Source: Tepidisphaeraceae bacterium
GTDB taxonomy: Bacteria > Planctomycetota > Phycisphaerae > Tepidisphaerales > Tepidisphaeraceae
Length of the DNA: 63,900 nucleotides
Direction of reading: 5' to 3'
NCBI GenBank assembly: GCA_035998445.1
Contig: DASYHQ010000037.1
Span: 1-63,900 of the forward strand
Shown here: piece after piece, positions 23,729-34,792 of the stretch
Position numbering within the stretch: the stretch's first letter is position 1
Layout: the number at the start of each line of letters is the position of its first letter
Translations under genes and position numbers: made by a program
Notes under the pieces: model-generated
The model's database searches: none
Seen by the model: only the letters and a program-made list of their open reading frames with translations
Told to the model about the DNA's origin: nothing

Positions 23729-23832
23729 AGGCGGCGGCGAGCGGGAACAGGGGGTTGGTGCAATCGCATTGCGGAACGGGATGCCCTGTACGATAACCGT
23801 CGTCCTGGCCGCGCGCCGCTCGTCACACTGTT

Positions 23833-25983
<2,151 letters not shown>

Positions 25984-26081
25984 CCTGCCTCGGTTGGACC
26001 CCGCTGCCATCGCTCGGGCGCGAGATGCGTCGTGCGAGTTTCTTCCGCGAGGCGAGCGGGGGTTTGGCGTATCATGGGGGG

Positions 26082-26981
26082 ATGACGAAGCACGAGGGGC
26101 CCACGGACGAGGCGATCGAGATCAGCAGTGATCGGCTACGGGTGGAGATCGCGCGGCCGGCGTCGTTGGGCAAGCAGATTCGGTTCGATCGCACGAGCTT
26201 CGTGCGCCAGGTGACGCTGGACGGCCAGCAGACGTTCTGCGCCGACGAGGACGCGGGTGGATCGAACGGCGCGGGGCTCTGCTGTGAGTTCGGCATCAGC
26301 ACGGCGCTGGGCTATCGCGAAGCGGGCGACGGCGGGGCGTTCGTAAAGCCGGGCGTGGGCATCCTGCGGCGCGCGGATGATCGGCCGTACGCATTTGATG
26401 AGGACTATCCGTACGAGTTGTTCGAGTTCGTCGTGGAGCGCCTTAGCGACAGCGCGGTCGAGCTGGCCGCGCTGCCCCGCGCGTGCAACGGGTACGCGTT
26501 GAAGCTGACGCGGCGGTTCAGCGTTCGCGAGAACGTGCTGGACGTGACGACGACGATGCGCAATGAGGGCACGCGGCCCATCGCGATCGCCGAGTACAAC
26601 CACAACTTCGTCGCGTTCAACGGCCGGCCGATCGACGGGCACGTGCGGCTGCGTACACCGTGGGTTACGGGGGCTGCCGAGACCGGTAAGGCGTCGCTGG
26701 CGATCGAGCCGGGCGTCGCCCAGCTCACGCGAACGCCCAGCAGTCGGTTCCACGTCACGTTCGGGCGCGATACGGCCATCGATTCCGATGCGCAGTCCTG
26801 GCAACTGGAAGATGCGCAGAGCGGCCTGTCGATTCAGGAGCAAACGAGCCTGCCGTGGTCGAAGCTGTGCCTGTACGGCACGCGTAAGGTGATTTGTCCG
26901 GAGGCGTTCGTCCAGATCGACGTGCTGCCGGGCAAGCAATTGATGTGGTCTCGCACGTTCACGATGCTCGGTCGACGCTAA
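26082..26981 (+). CDS. Galactose-mutarotase-like (aldose 1-epimerase fold) protein
   Basis: A 299-residue cytoplasmic protein with the beta-sandwich pattern of the galactose mutarotase superfamily. Landmarks are RLRVEIARPASLGKQIRFD, GLCCEFGISTALGYREAG, FVKPGVGILRR and the EYNHNFVAFNG segment, with histidines and acids placed as in sugar-binding members. Its closest relatives are uncharacterised proteins, so epimerase activity and substrate are not established. I chose the ATG at 26082 because it follows a run of six G (26076-26081) and gives the natural family start; an ATG at 26025 would add 19 unrelated residues. It stands alone between the kinase pair and the ABC operon. Confidence 0.72.
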   Translation: MTKHEGPTDEAIEISSDRLRVEIARPASLGKQIRFDRTSFVRQVTLDGQQTFCADEDAGGSNGAGLCCEFGISTALGYREAGDGGAFVKPGVGILRRADDRPYAFDEDYPYELFEFVVERLSDSAVELAALPRACNGYALKLTRRFSVRENVLDVTTTMRNEGTRPIAIAEYNHNFVAFNGRPIDGHVRLRTPWVTGAAETGKASLAIEPGVAQLTRTPSSRFHVTFGRDTAIDSDAQSWQLEDAQSGLSIQEQTSLPWSKLCLYGTRKVICPEAFVQIDVLPGKQLMWSRTFTMLGRR

Positions 26982-27470
26982 TGCGGATGCGTTGAAGTAC
27001 GCAGCCTTACGAACTCCGATGCACATTTGCGCGACGGCCGTTCCACTCGTGCTTAATTAGTGCGCTGCTGGCGGCAACGGGGCGGATGCTAAAGCGTCGT
27101 GATGCGTCTGAAACCCACCGTAAGCCGGTGCCCGTGAAGCGGCACCAGATTTGCATTGTCCCGATAGACAAGTTGATCCCGCCGCACGGCGTAGGAGCAC
27201 GATCGCGGGCTTTCGGCCCGATCGTGATCCGAGTTTCGGCTTTCGACCTCGTTCGATCGAGGTTGGACCGTCCGATCAATGACGTTTGCTATTGCCGCTG
27301 TCGCACTTCAGAAGCTGACGGCCAAACCACATAAAACCCGAGCATCGACCCCCGCGGCCTAACCGTTCGGCGGTGGTCGCGCAGCCGCTGTGCGCAGAAC
27401 CGCGATTGGCCCAGGCAGGGCGAGTGCGCGTCGGCGGTTGGTTTGGGCAAGACAAAGAAAGGTTCCGCCG
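26982..27470 (+). other. 489-bp leader region of the ABC operon with three hairpins
   Basis: No gene is supportable here. Three inverted repeats lie in a row: GGTGCC/GGCACC (27127-27146), a longer bulged stem starting CACGATCG with a GGGC top (27198-27226), and ACCTCG/CGAGGT (27246-27263). They could be an RNA leader for the downstream importer operon, or a terminator for the mutarotase-like gene. I found no match to the riboswitch cores I know (TPP, guanidine-I, NMT1-type). Confidence 0.4.
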
Positions 27471-28445
27471 ATGTTCTTCAAGACCGCATTTACCTTATGC
27501 ATGGCGATCGTGCTGGCGTCGCTATCGATCGTGGCGTCGCCAGCGTCGGCGGGCGGGAAGCTCGTGGTGGGGCACGACTCGTGGATCGGCTATTCGGGCG
27601 TCTTCATCGCCGACGCCAAGGGCTTCTTCAAAGAGGCTGGCATTGAGGTCGAACTGAAGCGCTTCCCCGGGCCCGGCGACTCGCCACCGGCGCTGATCGC
27701 GGGGCATCTGGATGTGGTGCTGACGACGCTGCACAACCTCGTGCTGGTGGCGGGCAACGACCCGGGCGTCAACCTGAAGACGGTTTACCTCATCGACAGT
27801 TCCAACGGCGCCGACGGCATCGTGAGCAAGACCAGCATCAACCGCGTAGCTGACCTGAAGGGCAAGAAGGTGGCCGTCACCGTGGGTGAGGCCAATGAAT
27901 TCTTCCTCATCACCGCGCTGGAGAAGGCCGGCCTGAAGATGACCGACATCCAGCCGATCAACGTGAGCGCCGACGACGCCGGCGCGGCGTTTCTGGCCGG
28001 CAATGTGGATGCGGCCGTGACGTGGGAACCCTGGCTGAGCAAGGCGACCACCGGCGGCGGCAAGGTGTTGTACTCGTCGAAGGACCTCCCCGACCTCATC
28101 ATCAACGCAATCGTGGCGACTGAGAAGACGCTGCAGACCCGGCCGGATGACGTGCGCGCCTTCGTGCAGGCGGTCGATCGCGGCGTGCAGTACCTGAAGG
28201 ACCATCCGGACGAGGGCATGGAGATCGTCGCGAAGAAGCTTGAGGCAAGCCCCGAGGACTGCAAGGGCATGCTGGCCGGCGACAAGATCTACAGCATCGC
28301 CGACAACGCCACGCTGCTGGGCGACGTGCAGAGCGGCACGATCGGCGCGCTCATGCGGAACATCACCACGTTCCTGAGCGATCGCGAGTTGATCAAGTCG
28401 AAGCCTGACGTCGCGTCGCTCGTCGACAACACCTTTGTGAAGTAA
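27471..28445 (+). CDS. ABC transporter substrate-binding protein (NMT1/SsuA-like)
   Basis: A 324-residue periplasmic binding protein with a signal peptide (TAFTLCMAIVLASLSIVASPASA). The fold family is the nitrate, taurine and thiamine-precursor binders: KLVVGHDSWIGYSGVFIADAKGFF, the ligand-loop segment SSNGADGIVSK, VNVSADDAG-like INVSADDAGAAF, and TWEPWLSKA. AAAGG lies eight bases before the ATG at 27471. It starts an operon with the deaminase, permease and ATPase. A second binding protein of the same family is encoded at 30872. The ligand is not readable; the operon suggests a small nitrogen heterocycle or ureide. Confidence 0.9.
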   Translation: MFFKTAFTLCMAIVLASLSIVASPASAGGKLVVGHDSWIGYSGVFIADAKGFFKEAGIEVELKRFPGPGDSPPALIAGHLDVVLTTLHNLVLVAGNDPGVNLKTVYLIDSSNGADGIVSKTSINRVADLKGKKVAVTVGEANEFFLITALEKAGLKMTDIQPINVSADDAGAAFLAGNVDAAVTWEPWLSKATTGGGKVLYSSKDLPDLIINAIVATEKTLQTRPDDVRAFVQAVDRGVQYLKDHPDEGMEIVAKKLEASPEDCKGMLAGDKIYSIADNATLLGDVQSGTIGALMRNITTFLSDRELIKSKPDVASLVDNTFVK

Positions 28446-28460
28446 GGAGCGCCGCACGCG

Positions 28461-28949
28461 ATGTCATACGATGATGCCCATTACATGCGCCTGGCACTGG
28501 CCCAGGCTGAGCTCGGCATGAGCCGGGGCGAGTTTCCGTTCGGCGCGGTCCTGATCGGCAGCGAGGGCGAGGTGGTGGCGGCCAATTACGACACGGTGGA
28601 GCGCGACAACGACTTCACCAGCCATGCCGAGACGATGCTGGTGAAGATCGCCTGCAAGGCGACCGGCCGGCGCGATCTGTCTGGCTGCACGCTGTACACG
28701 ACGGTGGCGCCGTGCCCCATGTGTTTCACGACCAGCTGGCTGGCTCGCGTCGACCGAATCGTGTGGGGCGCCACCATGAAAGAGGTCGCAGACCTGACGG
28801 GCAACGCCGTCCGTGAACTGGCGGTGCCGACGGAGCATATGAGCGACCTGGGCGGCCAACAGGTGGCGATTCAAGGTGGCGTGCTGCGCGATGAGTGCCT
28901 GGCGCTGTTCTCGCAGGTGATGGCGACAGTTGGGGAACAGCGGGCATGA
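28461..28949 (+). CDS. Zinc-dependent nucleobase/nucleoside deaminase
   Basis: A 162-residue enzyme of the cytidine/guanine deaminase fold. The zinc site and proton shuttle are clear: His55 and Glu57 in TSHAETML, and Cys85 and Cys88 in VAPCPMC. Members hydrolyse an exocyclic amino group of a base, releasing ammonia. The closest groups are guanine or cytosine deaminase-like, and the substrate is not certain. It sits 15 bases after the binding-protein gene and overlaps the permease start by four bases (ATGA at 28946-28949), so the transported compound or its product is probably the substrate. Confidence 0.85.
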   Translation: MSYDDAHYMRLALAQAELGMSRGEFPFGAVLIGSEGEVVAANYDTVERDNDFTSHAETMLVKIACKATGRRDLSGCTLYTTVAPCPMCFTTSWLARVDRIVWGATMKEVADLTGNAVRELAVPTEHMSDLGGQQVAIQGGVLRDECLALFSQVMATVGEQRA

Positions 28950-29857
28950 CAGACATGAGCGTACCAATGATCTCCAATCCCGCCGCCTCGATGACACGAC
29001 CTGGCGGCGGCAACGAGATGGCCGGGACCGGGGCGATGCCACCATCGGCGCCGCCACGCGCGCAGTACCTGGGGTTGCGCACGGAAATCCCGCGCAAGCT
29101 CTACATCACGCTCGCGGTGACGTCGTTCCTGCTGCTGGGGGCCGCGTGGTGCATCATGAGCTACTCGAAGCTCGTGTCGCCGATCTTCCTCCCCACGCCC
29201 ACCGCCGTCGCGGCGGCGGCGGGGAAGCTGTGGGAGTCGGGCCTGCTCGCGCAGGACCTGTGGATGAGCAACATGCGCATCCTGTCGGGCTTCGCACTGG
29301 CGGCCGTCGTCGCGATCCCGCTTGGCATGCTGGTGGGCAACTTGCGGGCGGTTGAGGCGCTGCTCGAACCGTTCCTGGGCTTCGTGCGATACATGCCGGT
29401 GCCGGCGTTCATCCCGCTGTTGATGCTGTACGCGGGCATCGGCGAGACGCCCAAGATCCTAGTGATCTTCATCGGCACGGTCGTGCAGATGATCGTGATG
29501 GTCGCCGACGTGACGAAGCAGACCCAATCCGACCTGCTGCGGGCGGCCCAGGTACTGGGGGCGAGTCGATGGGAATCGTTCACGAAGGTCATCTGGCCCA
29601 ACAGCCTGCCGGGCATTGTCGATGTATGCCGGCTGAACCTCGGCTGGGCGTGGACCTACCTGGTCGTGGCCGAACTGGTGGCTGCCAACACGGGGCTCGG
29701 GTATCGCATTCTGAAAGCGCAGCGGTTCCTGCAGACCGACGTGATCTTCCTCTACATCTTCATCATCGGCCTGCTGGGCGTAATGTCCGATCAACTATTC
29801 AAGCTGGTGGGGCGGCTGCTGTTCCCATGGGCGCGACAACGGATGAGGTCCAAGTGA
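28946..29857 (+). CDS. ABC transporter permease (SsuC/TauC type)
   Basis: A 303-residue inner-membrane permease with the binding-protein-dependent transport domain. It has a proline/glycine-rich cytoplasmic start, then about six helices beginning at LYITLAVTSFLLLGAAWC. The EAA loop reads AAQVLGASRWESFTKVIWPNSLPGI. The ATG at 28946 overlaps the deaminase stop; an upstream in-frame start at 28895 would lie inside the deaminase gene and is rejected. It partners the ATPase that overlaps its own 3' end. Confidence 0.9.
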   Translation: MTDMSVPMISNPAASMTRPGGGNEMAGTGAMPPSAPPRAQYLGLRTEIPRKLYITLAVTSFLLLGAAWCIMSYSKLVSPIFLPTPTAVAAAAGKLWESGLLAQDLWMSNMRILSGFALAAVVAIPLGMLVGNLRAVEALLEPFLGFVRYMPVPAFIPLLMLYAGIGETPKILVIFIGTVVQMIVMVADVTKQTQSDLLRAAQVLGASRWESFTKVIWPNSLPGIVDVCRLNLGWAWTYLVVAELVAANTGLGYRILKAQRFLQTDVIFLYIFIIGLLGVMSDQLFKLVGRLLFPWARQRMRSK

Positions 29858-30717
29858 ACGATCGCACTGACATCAACGAAGCAACCAACGCCGCGGCGCC
29901 ATTGCTGTTCGTGTGGGGGGTGACGAAGACCTTCAACGGTCGGTCAGGCCCGGTGAACGCGCTGAAGGAGGTCAGCTTCTCCGTCGCGCGCGGCGAGTTT
30001 GTGGCGCTGGTGGGACCGAGCGGGTGCGGCAAGAGCACGTTGCTGTCGATCGTGGCGGGGCTGGAGAGCGCCACCAGCGGGCGCATCGCGCTGGCGGGAA
30101 ACGTCATCACCGAACCGGGGCCGGACCGCGGGATGGTGTTTCAACGCGACAATTTGTTCCCTTGGCTTACGGTGCGCGAAAACGTTCGCTTCAGCCGCCG
30201 CCTGAAGAGCATCCGCCGCGCGCTGCAAGGCGACCGCCGGCGGACGTTCGAGGCGCGCTGCGAACAGTTGATCGACATCGTCGGCCTGAAGCAGTTCGCA
30301 GGTGCGTACCCGCACGAACTGTCGGGCGGCATGCGACAGCGGGCGGCATTGGCCCGCGCGCTGGCCAATCAGCCTGAGGTGCTGCTGATGGATGAGCCGT
30401 TCGGTGCGCTGGATGCGCAGACGCGCGAGGAGATGCAGGAGATGCTCGCGCGACTGTCGGAACGGCAGGGCACGACCACCCTCTTCGTCACGCATGACGT
30501 GGAGGAGGCCGTGCTGCTCGCCGACCGCATCCTAGTGCTGGCGGCGCATCCCGGGCGAATCGCCAAAGAGGTGCGCGTCGACCTGCCCCGGCCACGCACG
30601 CTGGAGATGCGGCTGGAGCCGGCGTTCGCGAAGGTGCGCGCCGAGGTGCTCGGTTCGCTCTACACGCGCCAGCGGCGGTCGCTGTCGGAGACTGCGCTGG
30701 CGGCGATGGTCGGATAA
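29854..30717 (+). CDS. ABC transporter ATP-binding protein (SsuB/TauB type)
   Basis: A 287-residue ATPase with Walker A GPSGCGKST, Q-loop FQRDNLFPWLTV, signature LSGGMRQR, Walker B LLMDEPFGALD and switch histidine FVTHDVEEA. The length is usual for this family. I chose the GTG at 29854, which overlaps the permease stop (GTGA) and has GAGG six bases upstream. An ATG at 29827 is possible and would add nine residues. It energises the permease encoded just upstream. Confidence 0.9.
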   Translation: MNDRTDINEATNAAAPLLFVWGVTKTFNGRSGPVNALKEVSFSVARGEFVALVGPSGCGKSTLLSIVAGLESATSGRIALAGNVITEPGPDRGMVFQRDNLFPWLTVRENVRFSRRLKSIRRALQGDRRRTFEARCEQLIDIVGLKQFAGAYPHELSGGMRQRAALARALANQPEVLLMDEPFGALDAQTREEMQEMLARLSERQGTTTLFVTHDVEEAVLLADRILVLAAHPGRIAKEVRVDLPRPRTLEMRLEPAFAKVRAEVLGSLYTRQRRSLSETALAAMVG

Positions 30718-30728
30718 GGCGCGCAGGG

Positions 30729-30800
30729 TGCCACCGGCGGCTTGCCCGCCCGTGTTCTGTTTTTCCCACAAGGACACGGGCGGACAAGCCGCCGGTGGCA
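30729..30800. repeat. Long inverted repeat between ATPase and second binding protein
   Basis: Arms 30729-30758 and 30771-30800 match at 28 of 30 positions around a 12-base loop containing a T run. The arms begin TGCCACCGGCGGCTTG. It could end or attenuate transcription between the two genes, or be a mobile palindrome. Similar in style to the repeat at 13071-13151. Confidence 0.85.
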
Positions 30801-30871
30801 CAGCGTACAAAGCACGGTCGGGCCACGATGGAATATTGAAGGGGAACGTTCTTTTCTGGAGATGCAACGTC

Positions 30872-31861
30872 ATGAAAATTGCCAAGAATCTCACCCGTAT
30901 GGTCGTCGGCGCGCTCGTCGCGGCCGGTTTGGTCGGTTCCGCGACGTTCGCCGAGGCCGCCACACCGGTGAAGGTGGCGCATAACTTGTGGATCGGGTTC
31001 GCGCCCGCCTACGTGGCTAAGGAAAAGGGCATCTTTGCCAAGCACGGACTGGACGTGGAGTTCGTCGCGTTCGCCGGGCCGGGTGATTCGCTGCCACCGG
31101 TATTGGCCGGGCACGTCGACTTCGCGCTAAGCTGCCCTGACAACGTCGTGCTGCTGCACGGCGGGCAGAGCGACGCGCTCGTCAGCGTCTATCAGATCGA
31201 CACCAGCGCCGGCGCCGATGGCATCGTGGCCAAGAAGGAGATCAAGACGCCCGCCGACCTGGAGGGCAAGAAGGTGGCCGCGACGATCGGCGCGGTCAAT
31301 CATCTACTGATGCTGATGACGCTGGAGAAGGGCGGCCTGAAGGAGAGCGACGTGGAGGTGGTGAACATGAATGCCGACGACGCCGGCGCAGCCTTCATCG
31401 CCGGCACGCTCGACGCGGCCGCGACGTGGGAACCGTGGCTGACGAAGGCCACCGAGGCGAACGGCCACGTGCTATTCAGCAGCAACGACGCCCCCGGCGT
31501 GCTGGGCGACTGCATTGTCGCCACGCGCAAGACCACGACCGACCGGCCCGAGGTGGTGACGGCCTTCATCGCCGCGATGGACGAGGGCGTTGCCTACCTC
31601 GCCGCCAACGAGACTGAGGGGCTCGACGTGGCCGCCAAGTACCTCGACATCAAGCCGGCCGAGGCGAAAGATATGTTGAGCGGCGTGAAGCTCTTCACGA
31701 TCGCCGACAACAAGCGGCTTTTCGGCACGCCCGACGCTCCCGGCCCGCAGTACGCCGTCATGCAGAAGCTGGCCGATTTCATGGTGGCGCACGACGTCAT
31801 TCAGGGTAAGCCCGAGGTGTCGAAGATGATCGAGCCGAAGTTCGTGATGGAAGCGAAATAA
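30872..31861 (+). CDS. Second ABC substrate-binding protein (NMT1/SsuA-like)
   Basis: A 329-residue periplasmic binding protein with a signal peptide (NLTRMVVGALVAAGLVGSATFAEA). It is a paralogue of the binding protein at 27471, sharing WIGFAPAYVAKEKGIF, DTSAGADGIVAKK, NADDAGAAFIAGTLDAAATWEPWL and the C-terminal helix layout. GGAG lies ten bases before the ATG at 30872; a longer frame would begin inside the upstream inverted repeat and is rejected. Two binding proteins for one permease/ATPase pair suggest two related ligands or one extra-affinity partner. Confidence 0.9.
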   Translation: MKIAKNLTRMVVGALVAAGLVGSATFAEAATPVKVAHNLWIGFAPAYVAKEKGIFAKHGLDVEFVAFAGPGDSLPPVLAGHVDFALSCPDNVVLLHGGQSDALVSVYQIDTSAGADGIVAKKEIKTPADLEGKKVAATIGAVNHLLMLMTLEKGGLKESDVEVVNMNADDAGAAFIAGTLDAAATWEPWLTKATEANGHVLFSSNDAPGVLGDCIVATRKTTTDRPEVVTAFIAAMDEGVAYLAANETEGLDVAAKYLDIKPAEAKDMLSGVKLFTIADNKRLFGTPDAPGPQYAVMQKLADFMVAHDVIQGKPEVSKMIEPKFVMEAK

Positions 31862-31868
31862 AGGGGCT

Positions 31869-32136
31869 TGTCCCTCTCCCATGTATTCATGGGAGAGGGA
31901 CAGGTGAGGGTGATTCGAACCGCTCGCGCTTTGGCGATTATATCGTCCTGCGCAACCTCGTCATCCTGAGGTACTCCGAAGGTTCGCTTCCGTTCCGCGT
32001 ACGAATACGGGGGAGATCCTTCGGAGTACCTCAGGATGACGAGGTTGGTAGCTGTTGCGATTATCGCTAGTCCCGGACGTTCTTGAGCAAGAACGAAAAC
32101 ACCCTCACCTAACCTCTCCCGGCGTACCGGGAGAGG
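31869..32136. repeat. Composite nested inverted-repeat element (outer hairpins plus 29-bp core arms)
   Basis: Outer left hairpin 31869-31902 (15-bp perfect stem, TATT loop) is followed by AGGTGAGGGTG. A core with perfect 29-bp arms (31954-31982 and 32018-32046) and a 35-base spacer comes next. Then CACCCTCACCT leads into an outer right hairpin (32113-32136, CCTCTCCCGG stem). The left and right outer parts are complementary to each other as well. It fills the gap between the second binding protein and the amidohydrolase and encodes nothing. Confidence 0.88.
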
Positions 32137-32176
32137 GACCGGAGAAGAACTTCCTCAACTTGTTGGAACTCTACCC

Positions 32177-32890
32177 GTGAACGAAGAACCAATCATAAAC
32201 CTGATCGCCCGCGATGGACGGCCGTTTCTGTTTCCGCTCGGGGCGAAGACGGCGCTGGTGTTGATCGACATGCAGCGGGACTTCCTGGCACCCGACGGTT
32301 ATTCGGGCGTGGGCGGGGAGGACGTCGGCGAGACGCGTAAGATCATCCCGCGCGTGCGGGCGGTGCTCGACGCCGCGCGGGCGGCCGGGCTGACGATCGT
32401 CCACACGCGCGAGGGACACAAGCCTGACCTGTCCGACCTTACCCCCGCCAAGGCCTTCCGCAGCAAGACGGCAGGTGCCGAGATCGGCGCAGAAGGGCCA
32501 CTGGGGCGATTGCTGATCCGAGGGGAGTACGGCCATGACTTCGTCGATGAACTGCAACCCATCGCAGGCGAACGCGTCATCGATAAGCCCGGCTTTGGCG
32601 CCTTCTACCAGACCGACCTCGGCCCGACGCTCGAGCGGCGCGGCGTAACGCATCTGATCTTCACCGGCGTGACCACGCAGTGCTGCGTCCACTCCACGCT
32701 ACGCGAGGCGGTCGACCGCGGTTATTGGTGCTTGCTGTTGGAAGACTGTACGGCCGCGTTCGACCCCGACGTGCAGAAGGCGGCCGTGGACGCGGTGGAA
32801 ACCGAAGGTGGCCTGTTTGGGTGGGTCAGTTCAAGCCAGCCCCTGATCGCCGCGATGGCCGCGGTGCGGTCGGTCGCGGCGCAACGTTAA
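32177..32890 (+). CDS. Isochorismatase-family amidohydrolase, biuret-hydrolase-like
   Basis: A 237-residue cysteine hydrolase starting at GTG. The catalytic triad is visible: Asp31 in VLIDMQRDF, Lys137 in VIDKPGFGAF and Cys170 in TTQCCVHSTLREA. The segment IVHTREGHKPDLSDL, followed by the RGEYGHDFVDEL and RGYWCLLLEDC stretches, follows the pattern I know from biuret hydrolase (BiuH) more than plain isochorismatase; the related RutB group is the alternative. It probably cleaves an amide or ureide bond, releasing ammonia. It lies on the same strand as the ABC importer and deaminase genes, separated by a repeat element. A joint role in nitrogen scavenging is inferred. Confidence 0.78.
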   Translation: MNEEPIINLIARDGRPFLFPLGAKTALVLIDMQRDFLAPDGYSGVGGEDVGETRKIIPRVRAVLDAARAAGLTIVHTREGHKPDLSDLTPAKAFRSKTAGAEIGAEGPLGRLLIRGEYGHDFVDELQPIAGERVIDKPGFGAFYQTDLGPTLERRGVTHLIFTGVTTQCCVHSTLREAVDRGYWCLLLEDCTAAFDPDVQKAAVDAVETEGGLFGWVSSSQPLIAAMAAVRSVAAQR

Positions 32891-32901
32891 CGGCCGCTGG
32901 T

Positions 32902-33759
32902 TCATCGGCGATCGGCATAATGCAGGGTGGCGGTCACCGCACAGTGGTCCGACGGAAATAGGCCGTTCTCCCCCTTCGACCGATCGATCATGGCGTTGCG
33001 CGCAATCAGGTCCGGCGAGTGCAGGATCCAATCGATGCGTGAGCCGTCCACGGTGCCTTGAAAGCCGTTGAAGCTCGCCTCGTCCGCCCGTCGGATTGGG
33101 TGCACGGTGCGGTAAGCGTCGATCAGCGCAATGGCGGCCGGCTCCGTCGGGTGCGTTAGTGCTTGATACGTCTGGGAACCCTCGTTGGTGTTGAAGTCAC
33201 CCGTTAGGATTACCGCCTCACCCTGGCGCATCGCCGCCACCCGCCGCGCGATTAATGCGCCGCTGTGCGTTCTGGCCATATCGCCCGCATAGTCCAGGTG
33301 GGCATTCAAGAACAAGATTTCCCGCCCGGCGGCGCGGTCTTGCAGCTTTGCCCAGGTGCAGATGCGCGTCAGGCCGGCATCCCAACTTTTCGACGCGATC
33401 ACCTCCGGCGTCTCGCTCAGCCAAAACGTACCGCTGTCGCGCAGGCCGAAGCGCGACTTGCGGAAGAAGATGCTGCAGGCCTCGCCATTGCGCTGGCCGT
33501 CGTCGCGACCGGTGGAGACCACGTCGTAGTCAGGGAACGCAGCCGTCAGGTCGTCCAGTTGCGGTGAGGTTACCTCCTGAAGGCCCAGCAGGTCGGGCGA
33601 CAGCTTGCGCGTCACGTCGAAGAACACCTGCCGTCGTAACGGCCAGTAGTGCGGCCCGTCATTCAACGTGGCGAGGCGGATGTTAAACGAGACCACCGTC
33701 AGGTCCATCGCGGTCGTTGCAGACGAGTCCGATGCGTTGTTTCTCGTATCGAAGGACAT
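32902..33759 (-). CDS. Endonuclease/exonuclease/phosphatase family protein
   Basis: A 285-residue metal-dependent phosphoesterase fold. Motifs appear in order: VVSFNIRLATLNDG, LLGLQEV (metal-binding Glu), FLNAHLDYAG, VILTGDFNTNEGS, SRIDWILHS and LFPSDHCAVTA (catalytic His). There is no clear signal peptide. Members include sphingomyelinase-like, nuclease and sugar-phosphatase types, and the substrate is not readable. I use the ATG at 33759; an in-frame GTG at 33771 is possible. It converges on the amidohydrolase gene with an 11-base gap. Confidence 0.88.
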   Translation of the reverse strand: MSFDTRNNASDSSATTAMDLTVVSFNIRLATLNDGPHYWPLRRQVFFDVTRKLSPDLLGLQEVTSPQLDDLTAAFPDYDVVSTGRDDGQRNGEACSIFFRKSRFGLRDSGTFWLSETPEVIASKSWDAGLTRICTWAKLQDRAAGREILFLNAHLDYAGDMARTHSGALIARRVAAMRQGEAVILTGDFNTNEGSQTYQALTHPTEPAAIALIDAYRTVHPIRRADEASFNGFQGTVDGSRIDWILHSPDLIARNAMIDRSKGENGLFPSDHCAVTATLHYADRR

Positions 33760-33850
33760 AGGGGGCAGCACCGATCCGGGGGTAAAGCAGCATCATAACG
33801 CGCACGACCGAATCGCTGTACCCGCCTGCCGCGAGAAGGCCGATCGGCCT

Positions 33851-34717
33851 TCATGTGCTTTGTCGTTTTCGATGGTCCTTCGGCGACCGCCCAGCCCATC
33901 GGCGGAAGGCGGTGGAGAACGCGAAGGTGTTCTGATACCCCACCTGTCGCGCAACGCCGAAGAGTTTGTCGTTCGTGGACCGCAGCAAGGCGTCGGCGCG
34001 GCGCATGCGCAGTGCCGTGACGTGCCGCATCGGGCTCACGCCGGTGCTGCGCAGGCAGAGCCGCCGAAGGGCCTCGGGGCGTATGTCGGCACGGGCCGCC
34101 AAGCGGTCGAGCGTCCACGGTTCGTTCAGCGATGCGTCGACCGTCGCCCACAGCCGCCACAGCGGGTCGACCGTGCCGCTGCCCATGGTGATAGACCGCG
34201 CGTAGCTGCTGATGAGGTCCGCGTAGGCATTCATTCGCTCGACCTGAGCCATTGCGCCCGATTCCAGGTAGAGGCCTTCAATCGAGTTGACGATTTGTCG
34301 CGGGTCGGCTTGCACCAGCCGCGCTGCGTTGCCAGTGATGGGTGACGGCGCATCGTCGGGCGCGGCCATGAAGACCCACGCGAACTGCCAGCGATCGCCC
34401 CGGATCGCCCGAAACGCCATCGGCGCCAGTGGCGGGGCGACGTACGCCTGCCCCGCGGCGCAGGGCTGCCACTCGCCATCCACCCAGACCTCGCCATTCC
34501 CACCGTAGCACGCCAGCAGATGCCCCGATGGTGGCCGCGGCCGCTGCATGTCGTAGCCGCGGCCGGCGTCGGTCAGGCCGACCACGCTCAGTCCGCGTGC
34601 CCGCATGCCCGGACAGACGTTGTCGGCGACGATGCGCTCGGGCGTGTCGCTGCCGACCGAGTGGATCTGGCGAATGATTTTGTACACTCCGCAGATGTTA
34701 TCACGCCCGCTGTGCAT
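33851..34717 (-). CDS. AraC-family transcriptional regulator
   Basis: A 288-residue regulator with an N-terminal cupin-like sensing part (about 25-130, including GHLLACYGGNGEVWVDG and YVAPPLAPMAFR) and a C-terminal pair of helix-turn-helices. The C-terminal end reads LDRLAARADIRPEALRRLCLRSTGVSP and RRADALLRSTNDKLFGVARQVGY, closing with FSTAFRRWAGRSPKDHR. I place the start at ATG 34717. The frame is open to 34870, but that would overlap the divergent GH51 gene. The divergent layout, with 75 bases between the two starts, suggests it controls the arabinofuranosidase gene, with arabinose or an arabino-oligosaccharide as a likely signal. Confidence 0.88.
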   Translation of the reverse strand: MHSGRDNICGVYKIIRQIHSVGSDTPERIVADNVCPGMRARGLSVVGLTDAGRGYDMQRPRPPSGHLLACYGGNGEVWVDGEWQPCAAGQAYVAPPLAPMAFRAIRGDRWQFAWVFMAAPDDAPSPITGNAARLVQADPRQIVNSIEGLYLESGAMAQVERMNAYADLISSYARSITMGSGTVDPLWRLWATVDASLNEPWTLDRLAARADIRPEALRRLCLRSTGVSPMRHVTALRMRRADALLRSTNDKLFGVARQVGYQNTFAFSTAFRRWAGRSPKDHRKRQST

Positions 34718-34792
34718 CACAATGAACAGCGTTGGCCGCGTGCCTTGGTGGGCACGTGTCGGCGGCTTCAGATGTAGTGAACGAGGCGCACG

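Noticed and set aside
26982-27470. TPP, guanidine-I or NMT1-type riboswitch
   Set aside because: Hairpins exist, but I could not find the conserved cores of these classes, so only an unnamed structured leader is reported.
30728-30871. N-terminal extension of the second binding protein
   Set aside because: The frame is open but runs through the inverted repeat, and the ATG at 30872 has a ribosome-binding site and starts a normal signal peptide.
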